In this document: one piece after another, positions 36,585 through 45,693 of the stretch
Layout: the number at the start of each line of letters is the position of its first letter
Numbering within the stretch: position 1 is the first letter of the stretch
Assembly: GCF_051020975.1 (NCBI RefSeq)
Contig: NC_135038.1
Location: 1,982,001-2,046,000 of the forward strand
Reading direction: 5' to 3'
DNA from: Osmia lignaria lignaria
Taxonomy: Eukaryota; Arthropoda; Insecta; Hymenoptera; Megachilidae
Length of the DNA: 64,000 nucleotides
The notes under the pieces: model-generated
Told to the model about the DNA's origin: nothing
What the model saw: the letters and a program-made list of their open reading frames with translations, nothing else
Database searches by the model: none
Made by a program: the position numbers and the translations under genes

Positions 36585-38708
36585 ATATTTATTGGCCGAG
36601 GCCACCGACAAGATACTGTTAAAGACTGCCATCCTTATGGGAGGTTGCGGCGGCGAAAAAATTCGACGTTTTCTTACGCCCTCTAGAATATATTGCGGCC
36701 GCAGTAAGAAACAGAACCTGAATCAGTGGGTTTACCGACGACGAGTATCGGTGCCGAACTATATCATGAGATATGAGATGATATATTATCTGGTCGATGC
36801 TATTATTATCTTTTCGGTGATTCGAGTTAAGTTCGTTTTACAAACCTTTCGGAGATACTTTTCAAGACGTCAAATATTTTAAAGGAGGTAACTTAATAAC
36901 CCTCTTTAGTTCATTGGAAATTATTTTTTTAATAAATGACGAACTCTAGTTCTAAGTGTAAAGTATGTGTTTTTAAAGTAAATAAATATTCATTTAGAAA
37001 AAATGATAAACAGAAAAAAAAATTAGAAAAAAAATTATTTTCTTCTAATTTCATGTAGAAATCATTTAGAAATAAAAATGAATAAAAAATATTACATAGG
37101 TTCTGTAGGATATAATCAATAATACTAATAATGTAATAATCATAATAATCATCATAATATAATAAGTAACAGGTGTCGAAAAGAAGAGAAATGTATTTGA
37201 ATAAAATATTTTATTTAATAGTAAGTAGAAGCTGGATAAGTGCAACATCGCTATCCTCTCCACTTGTGGAGATCCCCCGAGGCGAACCGAGACGCTCGAC
37301 CAGGAAGCCGTGTAATATGATCTGAACCGTAATATCGGTGTGACTAATACTAATTCAACGATAAAACTTTTCTATTTTTAACTTTTTCTTAATGAAATTT
37401 TTACTAACGCATTGGTGAGATTTTTCTGATTAAAATGATACCAAACACGATATAGTTTGAATTATATTTATTTATTTATTCAGAATATGCTGCGATAATG
37501 CCATGAATTATCGGTAATGAGCAAGAGCCGTTATTCCATGTTTGATTGTGAGTCGAGCAACACACGGTGCGATTGATAGCAAAAATTGTAAAAGTAACTA
37601 AGTCGCGGTATTTTCAGTGTTAGATTTGTATTCCACGAAAAAATAAATATCTAAAATTACCACAATAGTATATACAAATTTATCCACTGCTTGACACAGT
37701 CTGCGACCTTTCAGAATATTCGGGGTCTGTTTTCTGTTATAAAGTCTTGCCATAAAACTTTGAAAAAGAAAGGATAGTCAATGATGGGCCATGATGGGGT
37801 ATGTGCGGGCAATGACGCATTCAGAATTTGTTCTTGGAGGGAGCTAAGTTGAACGAATAAAAATATTTTTAATACAAAAAACAGTGTTATTAATATGTGA
37901 CATAAACAGTAATACTAATTTAATTAGGAACAGATTTTGGAAAATTTTCTGTTGTTCTCCTTCCTTTTTCTTTGGGGGATGTTAGAGCCCCTTAGCCCCC
38001 CCTTGAGTGCGCCAGTGTCAGCGCGGGGTATGTAAGGACGCGAACTTTCAAACGTTTGGCACCTTCGACTCTGTTCACCACATGGCAGAATAAGGAAATA
38101 CACTAAGCGCTTAGTATGTCATTCTCTGTTAAAAATGCCTACTTCCGCTACCTGTGAAAAAGGTAAAAATGCCCACCTGTTAACAGTATGCTAAGAGACG
38201 AATCTCTGTTAACAGTTAAATGATATTTTTGCTTTGAGAATCATTATTTTATAAATATAACAGTAATTTTCGAATTATTTTTTATTCAATTCTTCTATTT
38301 TTTTTCACAATGTTACATACCAAATATTCTTATTTTTCATATATTTATTTAATATCGATTATTACAATAATTGTATTATTGTATTTTAATAAGAATGTAA
38401 TACAATTATAAGGTAAAATATAATTGTTTTCCAAGCAGCATCGACGAGATAATTATTGTACTGTGACAAAGCTAAATCATCTCGCTGGTGGTATAACAGC
38501 TTTTTTCGGCGGTACAATGGGTAATATCACTATTCTACATTATCCATCATTCCTATTTACCGATCGTACCCCAGGCCCACTGGGCCCACTTGGCGTGCCG
38601 AACTTTAACACAGGGGATGGCAGTCTTTAACAGCATCTCGTCGGTGCCGAGGCTCTTACATCCACAAATCTATCGCGTGACGAACGTCGCTAAGGACAGA
38701 CATTGAAA
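36585..38708. other. Intergenic repeats, no host gene
   Basis: 36595-36630 is an inverted relative of 38605-38650 (GCTGTTAAAGACTGCCAT block). 37215-37470 is a fragment of the pogo-like family, inverted relative to 51670-51900. 36900-37200 and 37560-38560 are AT-rich without recognisable content. 38580-38717 is the 5' part of a repeat A copy that is interrupted at 38718. Confidence 0.5.
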
Positions 38709-38717
38709 CAGAATGAG

Positions 38718-38870
38718 GGGTCCACCCCAAAATCCCGAAACCCAAAATCCCGACACCCAAAATCCCGACAGCCCAGAATCCCTACAGCCCAAAATCCCGG
38801 CACCTAAAATCCCGCCAGCCCAAAATCCCGACACCCAAAATTCCGACCTCCAAAATCCAGACAGACCACC
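38718..38870. repeat. Left terminal minisatellite of the 5.5-kb element
   Basis: About nine imperfect 15-16-bp units of the type CCCAAAATCCCGACA. The same units occur in opposite orientation at 44105-44229, so the tandem arrays are part of the TIRs. Confidence 0.85.
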
Positions 38871-38950
38871 GTGGTAATCACGTCTTCCGAATTTTGGGAT
38901 AATACCACGACAATTCCAGATGTAAACAAAAAACAAAACATCCCACTCGA

Positions 38951-39143
38951 GTTGAACAGTAACATATTAAATTCGTTTTGATGACTGGGGGGCTCTGCCT
39001 AACTAATACCAATACCCATTTTTAGTATAAGGAAATAATAAACACAATTTACAAAGTAACATATTTATTGGTATCAATTAGTGTAGTTATTGGTGGGGGT
39101 CTGGGGGGCACAGCAAAGCGAATTTAATATGTTACTGTTCAAC
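38951..39143. repeat. 193-bp hairpin
   Basis: GTTGAACAGTAACATATTAA and the next five bases (38951-38975) are repeated exactly in inverse at 39119-39143. The loop carries two short GGGGGG-containing segments. It may be a small MITE inside the larger element. Confidence 0.75.
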
Positions 39144-39354
39144 CGAATATTTTCTGTTTCGTCGAGTTTTCACCGTGCACAGTGAACGCGTACATAAAAT
39201 CTTTAAAAAAATATTTATTGACATTGGTTTTGTTGATGCGCTGCCATAATAATATTAAATATGATGTCTTTTAACTGTAAGAAACCACACAAAAAAAATC
39301 AGCTCGATTCTGACAGGAGTTACACTTCCGAATATTTATCATAAATACACAAAT

Positions 39355-39759
39355 CTAACCTAACCTAACCTAACCTTACAAAAAGTTACACAGAATTAGC
39401 CTAACCTAATCTTCCAAAAAGTTTCACAAAACTAACCTAACCTAACTTAATAATAAATGCTAATAGTAAATCCACAAATCTAACCTAACTTAACTTGACG
39501 AAAATACTTCGTACTACACCAGTGTGGCAATAGATACACAAAACTACTCTAAACTTATGAAAAATACTCAAATCTAACCTAACCGAACACAAACTTATGA
39601 AAGTCACTAAAAACCAACCGAATCCGACATAACCTAACTTCTCAGATATACGCGGTACTAACCTAACCTAATAAAATGTACACAAAATTAACCTCACGTG
39701 TGCAAAGAACCACAAAATCAAACCGATATAACCTAAATACCAAAAACTAACTCAACCAC
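39355..39759. repeat. CCTAA-rich telomere-motif-like block
   Basis: Many CTAACCTAACC runs separated by ACAAAA-type spacers. The motif is the complement of insect telomeric TTAGG but the array is highly degenerate, and it resumes at 44082-44098 after the nested retrotransposon. Confidence 0.7.
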
Positions 39760-40024
39760 GCCACACAACAAAACTTTCTTTTTTTTTATTCGTGGGGGAA
39801 ATCTTCCAAAGACGCCCCCAGTCCCCCTGGGGAGGGGCCGAGGGTAGTGCCGGATTTTTACCGGCTAAAACCCCTACGGTGACCCGCACTGGGCGTAAGG
39901 AAGGGCCCCGGGACCTCTAACGAACAACACCGGGACCCAACCACCCTTGGCGTATAGCGCCCCATCACGGGGGAGGGTCTAACCTTTGACCCCACCCCCC
40001 CTAGTGCCATCTCCGCCGACGGCG

Positions 40025-41033
40025 CACAGTGGGACAAAACGGCTTTCGGCGATCAAAATTCTGTAACTTCGGTTCTATTGGAAATATTTGAATGAAATTT
40101 TGGGAAGTTTTTGCCTACATTATGGTACATAAGTTGTATCAATACGAATCATATTGAATTACAGGGTGTCAAAATATTCACAAATAAAGTATAACGCGTT
40201 CACTTGTTAGACATATTTTATGTCATTTAACAAAAATTTGACTCAAAACTGTTAATAACTATAATAAAAACGGATTTAATAATTAAAAAATGACAAGACA
40301 TGTGTTATTATAATATATTTATTTATATTTATTATGATCTATACCAAATCATTCGTGAAAATAGTTTCGACAATTATGAAAATTTATTATGGCATATTGC
40401 AAGGCCGAAATAAAGTTTTGGGTAACGAATATACACGTCGAATGCAGTTAACTGGATAATAATCGTATCTGGTACTGCTTTTCCATCATCGTGCGCTGTG
40501 GCCAAGATGGGTGTAGTTTATTTCAATCGCCATTTTTTTGAGCAGTGGCAGGTTGGGGCAGCCGTTTTTTTCTGATTCTGATAGAGGAAGGTTCACTCTT
40601 TACTACAGTAATAATCACACACTGCACAAGTGTGCACATTTCTTTTAAATCAAACGCAAAGTTGAGATTTTAGTTAAATGTATTTCGTTTCAATCAGATC
40701 CTATTATTTAAAAAGTTGTTAACATTTTAACTTATTTTATGCACTGAATAGCATCTATACTAAACTTTGTAATTCATTTGAATTTTATCTTACCGAGTAA
40801 AATTTATTAGAATCGTACATTGAAGTTATGGGTAATATTATCAGCGTTTCGTCTTGACGAATTTCTACTGACTTTGAGTGCGAACCACGGCAAAACGGAA
40901 AGAAATATGAAAAAACGGATTACACTACGTTAAACTACAGTTTATTCTCTATCGATGTATGTAATTAGTTTTTCAATTTTCGAATTCACGAAAATCGAAT
41001 TTTGATCGCCGAAAGCCGTTTTGTCCCACTGTG
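40025..41033. mobile_element. Transib-like non-autonomous transposon, CACAGTG ends, CGGCG TSD
   Basis: 1,009 bp with perfect 37-bp TIRs beginning CACAGTGGGACAAAACGGCT. Flanked by CGGCG at 40020-40024 and 41034-41038. Transib elements are known for 5-bp GC-rich duplications and for ends that resemble the V(D)J recombination signal heptamer CACAGTG; both hold here. The interior is AT-rich without a transposase frame. It interrupts the 3' UTR of the R1-clade element. Confidence 0.85.
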
Positions 41034-41378
41034 CGGCGGAGGCCACACCCGACGCCGGCTACTCCTCGGGCCGCGTGCAATGGTGACCGGGGCCCCAGCT
41101 CCGGCCACCTGCGGCCCAGCGACTCCGCAAGAAGCCGCCAATCTACGATGGTGGAGAGGGGCAAGCCCCTCCCCCCTCCTATTCCCCTGGGGGAGGCCGG
41201 AGCCTCCCCCCACTACATCTAATCTGGGGGGGAAACCGAAGCTCCCCCTATCCCATCACCCTGGGGGAGGCCGCGGCCTCCCCCCACAACATCTACCTTG
41301 GGGTGAGAGTCGAAGCTCCCCCCCTAACCCTGTTTGGGGCGGTAGGCAGGATTATCAAGGCCCACCGCTCCGTTCTCC

Positions 41379-41564
41379 TCAGCTTACTGTACCGGCTCTC
41401 TCCCTACCCCGCTGCGCCTCTTCCTTCATGGCGATGACCTCCTCGCAGAAGGAGGTCATCGCCCTCCACTGATCCTCGCCGGCGAGCATATTTCTTACCA
41501 CGCTCGCCAGCAAGAGATCCGCCCCCAACTCGCACCGCAGGGCGTGACGAGCCCGCGCAAACAC
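41379..41564 (-). pseudogene. C-terminal tail of R1-clade ORF2
   Basis: Frame with VVRNMLAGEDQWRAMTSFCE followed by EVIAMKEEAQRGRE and a stop. This is the characteristic end of R1-group ORF2 proteins (…FCEEV…KEEAER). It is in the element's own orientation. The zinc-knuckle region that should precede it is missing at the inversion junction near 41570. Confidence 0.8.
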
Positions 41565-42680
41565 TGGACAGGGCCCATAGTTTTGCTCGACGAGGTCGGG
41601 AAGCTTTTAGAAAGCGTTATAGCTGACCGCCTCGCCGAGCACCTATCCCGGGTAGGCCCTGATCTGGCCGAGTCGCAGTACGGCTTTAGACGAGGGCGCA
41701 GCACCATTGATGCGATCGATTCGCTGCGCTCCCAATGCGACTCGGCCACATCCCGGGGCGGGGTGGCGATCGGTATTTCGTTAGACATAGTGAACGCCTT
41801 TAACACCCTGCCCCACGGGACGATACTGCGGGCACTGGAAGATCACGAAGTGCCCCCGGTACTGAGACGGATGATCGAGGCTTATCTGCGGGATAGGTCA
41901 ATCATGTATATGGGCCGGGACGGACGTGTCTATCGGAGGGACATCGACGAAGGTGTACCCCAGGGGTCCCGTTTGGGGCCCCCACTGTGGAACATGGGGT
42001 ACAACTCAGTTTTGCGGGTCGTGGTCCCGGACGGTGTCAGCATCACGTGCTTTGCAGATGACACGTACGTGTTTGCCACCGACCGGGACTGGAGCAGGAC
42101 CAGTCGTCTTGTGGAGATTGGTATGGCTGCCGTCGCAGCTGCGGTCCGGAGACTGGGGCTGCAGATAGCGCCCCACAAGACCGAGGCGATGTGGTTTTAC
42201 TCGCCTCGGCGTGGGGTTGCACCACCGCCCCAGTTTTGGATCCGGGTAAGTGACACCAGAGTCCAGGTGGGTGAAGGGTTCAAGTATCTTGGCCTCCACC
42301 TGGACAGCCACTGGCACTTTGAGAGGCATTTCGACCGTCTGTTCCCCCGATTAGACGGGGTAGCAATCGCCCTTGGGCGGGTGCTGCCCAATATCGGGGG
42401 GCCGAGCGAGAAGGTTCGCCGCCTTTATACGGGGATCGTGCGGAGTGTGGCCCTATATGGGTCACCCATATGGGCCTCGGCCCTAATGGCGTCTCGCCGC
42501 AGCCAAGCTGTGCTGCGGCGAGTGGTGAGGAGGATGGCCATCAGGGTCGTGAGGAGATACCGCACGGTCTCCCACGCGGCGGCGATGGCTCTGTCGGGTC
42601 TCGTACCTTTTAAGTACGAGGCGGAGGCCAGCGCCACGATTTTCTGGCAGGAAAATTCCTTTCTAAGCAGGACCGGTCGT
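41565..42680 (+). pseudogene. Reverse transcriptase core of the R1-clade element, inverted
   Basis: About 370 codons from PIVLLDEVGKLLESVIADRL through QYGFRRGRSTIDAI, motif A GISLDIVNAFN, EGVPQGSRLGP, the catalytic FADD (42051-42062) and the thumb to FWQENSFLSR. Both catalytic Asp pairs are intact and there is no internal stop. It runs opposite to the rest of the element. The open frame continues to 42989, but the part after about 42680 is antisense to the gag/linker frame and is not real protein. Confidence 0.9.
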
Positions 42681-43736
42681 CCAACCTTCCACTCCCTCCT
42701 TGAGGCAGGCGCTGAAGAGGCGTCTCAATCGCGGTCCAAGTACGCGGAGGGCCAATACCCAGGCTCGGCCGGGGACGCCGTCGTGGCCCGGAGCGGTGTT
42801 CCGAGCCCTCATGCGTTTAATTGCCCCGGCCAGCTCCCCCTCTGTGACCCCCATGTCGTCGGTCCATTCCACTTCGACCGGCGGGGGCCAGAGCTGGCTA
42901 CCGTCGTCACGAAGGAACAACGTGTCTACCACCTGGCCCAAGAACTGGGGGTCGAGGCTCTCCGTCACGGGGGGCGCCCAGGGCCTTAGTTTGTCCATCG
43001 CCCACATATAAGGGCGCCCCCACGGATCGGCATCCAGAGAGCCGAGGAGCTCCTGCCATGCCCGGGACTTGGCCTCCCTGATGGCCAGCTGTAGGGCTAC
43101 CACCAATACACGGTAGCACCCGTACAGCTTTTTCTCCCCCGCTGGGTCGCGATTCCTTCTCCGACGGGCCCTTTGCCACTGGCGTCGGGCGACGTTGCAA
43201 TTCTGCCGAATGTCGGCGATTTCGCCCGACCACCAGTAGGCGGCCCGTCTGGGGCATGGCGACGTCACCTTCATCGGGCCCCGGAACCATTTAACCTTAT
43301 CCCCTATATCGTAGGGTATAGTCTCCTCGCCGTAAACGTAGCAGCAGTCGGACTGGTCCACTTCGCAGGTGCACTTCTGCCTCACATGGCCTTTTTCGAG
43401 GCAGCGGAAACACTGCAAGGACCGCGCCGACAGCGCCGGCGGCGCCATCCTCCCGGAGGCGGCTAACTTACTCAGCGCCGTCAGGGGGCATTTGGCCCAA
43501 ACAGTGCCTAGCCTAGCCGGGGAGATGAGAATCTCCCCGACCTTGACGTCGGCTGGGCCACAACCCCCCACAGCGGCCAAAGCTGTCGCAACCACTACTG
43601 GGGACACCGAGTCGTCCAGTCCGGAAAGCCTCATCTCGCCCATTTTCATGGGGCGAGACGCGGAGACCTGGCTCCTGGAGAACTCAACGACGCCGCAACC
43701 ACCTTTTCGCCTCTCCGACCCAGGCCTTACCGGCAA
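42663..43736 (-). pseudogene. gag CCHC region fused in frame to the linker and start of RT
   Basis: 357-codon open frame. The first 130 residues are the gag C terminus, with the knuckle CFRCLEKGHVRQKC (about 43415-43375) and a second, degraded one. It then jumps to the AYWWSGEIADIRQNCNVARR segment that normally follows the endonuclease in ORF2, runs through the linker to GHDGVPGRAWVLALRVLGPR and stops being RT-like after CLKEG near 42690. The endonuclease and the gag/ORF2 boundary are deleted without breaking the frame. Confidence 0.85.
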
Positions 43737-44104
43737 GGGAGGCCCTGCCAGAATCCGTAGATCCCACCGGCATCGCCCCGGGTCATCTGCGAGGCTACTT
43801 CGACAGCAGCAAGCGCCCCTCTTTTAGTCGCCTTGTACGACAGGCAGGGGTTACCATGTCTATATTCTATCCCCCAGTCACAGAGCAGGTTTTGATGGGG
43901 TTTCCTTCCCTTGATGTTTGGTCCGCGGGAGCTATGTTATTTCACTCCTGCCCTCCATGCATTCCGAAAACTGCATAGCGAGCATTCCCTTATCCGCCTC
44001 CTGGGGACGCGCCACGTTGGGGTATCACCTCTCCGCCCAGCCAGTACACTTGGCCAGGTCCGTAGGCCACACAACAAAACTATCCTAACCTAACCAAGAA
44101 CACG

Positions 44105-44229
44105 GAGTTTCGGCTGGCGGAATTTTGGTGGTCGGGATTTTGGGCTGTCGGAATTTTGGCTGTCGGGATTTTGGCTGTCGGGATTTTGGGCTATCGGGAT
44201 TGTGGGTGTCGGGATTTTGGGTGCCACCG
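44105..44229. repeat. Right terminal minisatellite of the 5.5-kb element
   Basis: Tandem units of the type TGTCGGGATTTTGGG, the inverse of those at 38718-38870. Confidence 0.85.
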
Positions 44230-44737
44230 CAGAATGAGATGAAGCGATAGCGAGCGACGATTCAAACGCAGACGTAGATTCGGGGTTTACATTATTAAGA
44301 AAACAGGAGAAAACACTTTCCATAATGTAATTTCCATAAATTTTGCATAATGACAACTGTTGTCAAGAAGGAGTATTATAAAAAATCCATTAAACAGTAC
44401 TGTTGGTTGCTGTTAAGTTGCCGAGCACCAACAAACTGAACCGATAGAGGGGCAAGGGGACTGTGCGTTCGCTTGACCTAATCCCCTCCAGGAACCCGTA
44501 ACTTGAGAAGTCATCGGTCACATTGCATAGGCGTAAAATTTCCATATTCGCGGAAGATACATTTAACTATATAAACACGTGATTTTTTCGGGATAATAAT
44601 AGATTGGGACTCGAGCGGGCCTTCGAAGTGAACGGATGTGCTGCGTGTGCGTTCCGCAAATGTGTTCGTTTTTTACGTGTTTTGCATGCGTTTTCTGTCG
44701 GAATTGTTGCGATTTCACGGTTAATAGCTGTCACGTG
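44230..44737. repeat. Repeat A, 3' part
   Basis: Continues the repeat A copy interrupted at 38718 (GATAGCGAGCGACGATT, AACAACTGTTG-type segment, GGACTGTGCGTTCGCTTGAC). 44600-44737 is unclassified. Confidence 0.65.
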
Positions 44738-44739
44738 TA

Positions 44740-45691
44740 CAGGGTGTAAAAAAATTAAATGTCACGACCTATATGGGGTGATTCTACACCTCTGGATCGG
44801 TGGAGATCTGTCAAAGAAAGCGACCGCAAAATTGACCTTGACCCCTAATTTCAAGGTCAAACTTTTTTATTGGCTTATCATATAGTGCTCATCGATGGGA
44901 TAAAAAGTCTGAAAGGAACCATGTGCCGGAAATCAACCCTTCTCCTAGAAAAAAGCCGTCAAAGTTTCCATATACCATAATGCATTAAACGTTGAGTCGC
45001 CCGGTACCCCTCTCCAGTGATCTTAGCACGGCAGTCTCGCGTATCGCTCGAGTTTCATGCTATAGGACAAATCTTGAATTTCAATCACAATGCCAGCATA
45101 TAGGAAGGGTAAATTCTAAGAGAGCATACTGTGTGTAAAAGAAAATAAGAATGAATTTAATTCACTGAAGTTTTGCACTTCGAATATAAACGCAAGATAA
45201 ATGTTTAGTTTGATCATTTCACAGTTCGTTAACACATCGCAGTTATTTTCTTTTATTTTCTTTTATTTTCTTTTACTTATGTAGTTATTTTGTCTTTTTA
45301 AATATGCTCTCTTAGAATTTACCCTTCCTATATGCTGGCATTGTGATTGAAATTCAAGATTTGTCCTATAGCATGAAACTCGAGCGATACGCGAGACTGC
45401 CGTGCTAAGATCACTGGAGAGGGGTACCGGGCGACTCAACGTTTAATGCATTATGATATATGGAAACTTTGACGGCTTTTTTCTAGGAGAAGGGTTGATT
45501 TCCGGCACATGGTTCCTTTCAGACTTTTTATCCCATCGATGAGCACTATACGATAAGCCAATAAAAAAGTTTGACCTTGAAATTAGGGGTCAAGGTCAAT
45601 TTTGCGGTCGCTTTCTTTGACAGATCTCCACCGATCCAGAGGTGTAGAATCACCCCATATAGGTCGTGACATTTAATTTTTTTACACCCTG
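44740..45691. mobile_element. 952-bp palindromic MITE (CAGGGTGTAAAAAAATTAAA ends)
   Basis: TA at 44738-44739 and 45692-45693. Arms 44740-45128 and 45303-45691 are almost perfect inverses (two or three mismatches seen in 389 bp). The loop of about 175 bp holds three tandem TTTTATTTTC units. Each arm includes TTGACCTTGACC and TCAAGGTCAAA. Confidence 0.9.
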
Positions 45692-45693
45692 TA

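Larger units (their letters stand above)
39776..44065 (-). mobile_element. R1-clade non-LTR retrotransposon, dead, internally rearranged
   Basis: Flanked by the 16-bp duplication GCCACACAACAAAACT at 39760-39775 and 44066-44081. The poly-T right after the left copy is the A-tail of a minus-strand element, so the 5' end is near 44065. It is GC-rich, unlike its surroundings. It encodes gag with a CCHC knuckle and an R1-type RT, but the endonuclease is deleted, the RT core is inverted in place, and the 3' UTR is split by a Transib-like insertion. Near 43825 lies TAGTCGCCTTGTACGACAGG, a sequence common in insect non-LTR leaders. Confidence 0.9.
38718..44229. mobile_element. 5.5-kb TIR element with 9-bp TSD and minisatellite termini
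   Basis: Flanked by CAGAATGAG at 38709-38717 and 44230-44238. The two halves of repeat A match across it, and the inverted repeat A copy at 48980-49005 has the uninterrupted site (GAAACAGAATGAGATC). Ends: GGGTCCACCCCAAAATCCCG on the left and CGGTGGCACCCAAAATCCCG after inverting the right. A 9-bp duplication fits Mutator-like elements; Merlin is an alternative. No transposase is visible; internal DNA is a hairpin, a CCTAA-rich block and a nested retrotransposon. Confidence 0.8.

Noticed and set aside
38718..38870. Regularly spaced repeats resembling a CRISPR array
   Set aside because: Units are 15-16-bp imperfect tandem repeats without spacers, and they form the TIR of a eukaryotic transposon.
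39355..39759. True telomere or chromosome end
   Set aside because: The CCTAA units are too degenerate and are embedded in a transposon with an intact TSD; this is interstitial.
41002..41472. 156-codon plus-strand frame
   Set aside because: It begins in the Transib TIR and runs through the GC-rich 3' UTR of the R1-clade element; Pro-rich, no family match.
41544..42989. 481-codon single gene
   Set aside because: Only the first about 370 codons are RT; the rest is antisense to the gag/linker frame across an inversion junction.
43369..43827. 152-codon plus-strand frame
   Set aside because: Antisense to the gag region of the R1-clade element.
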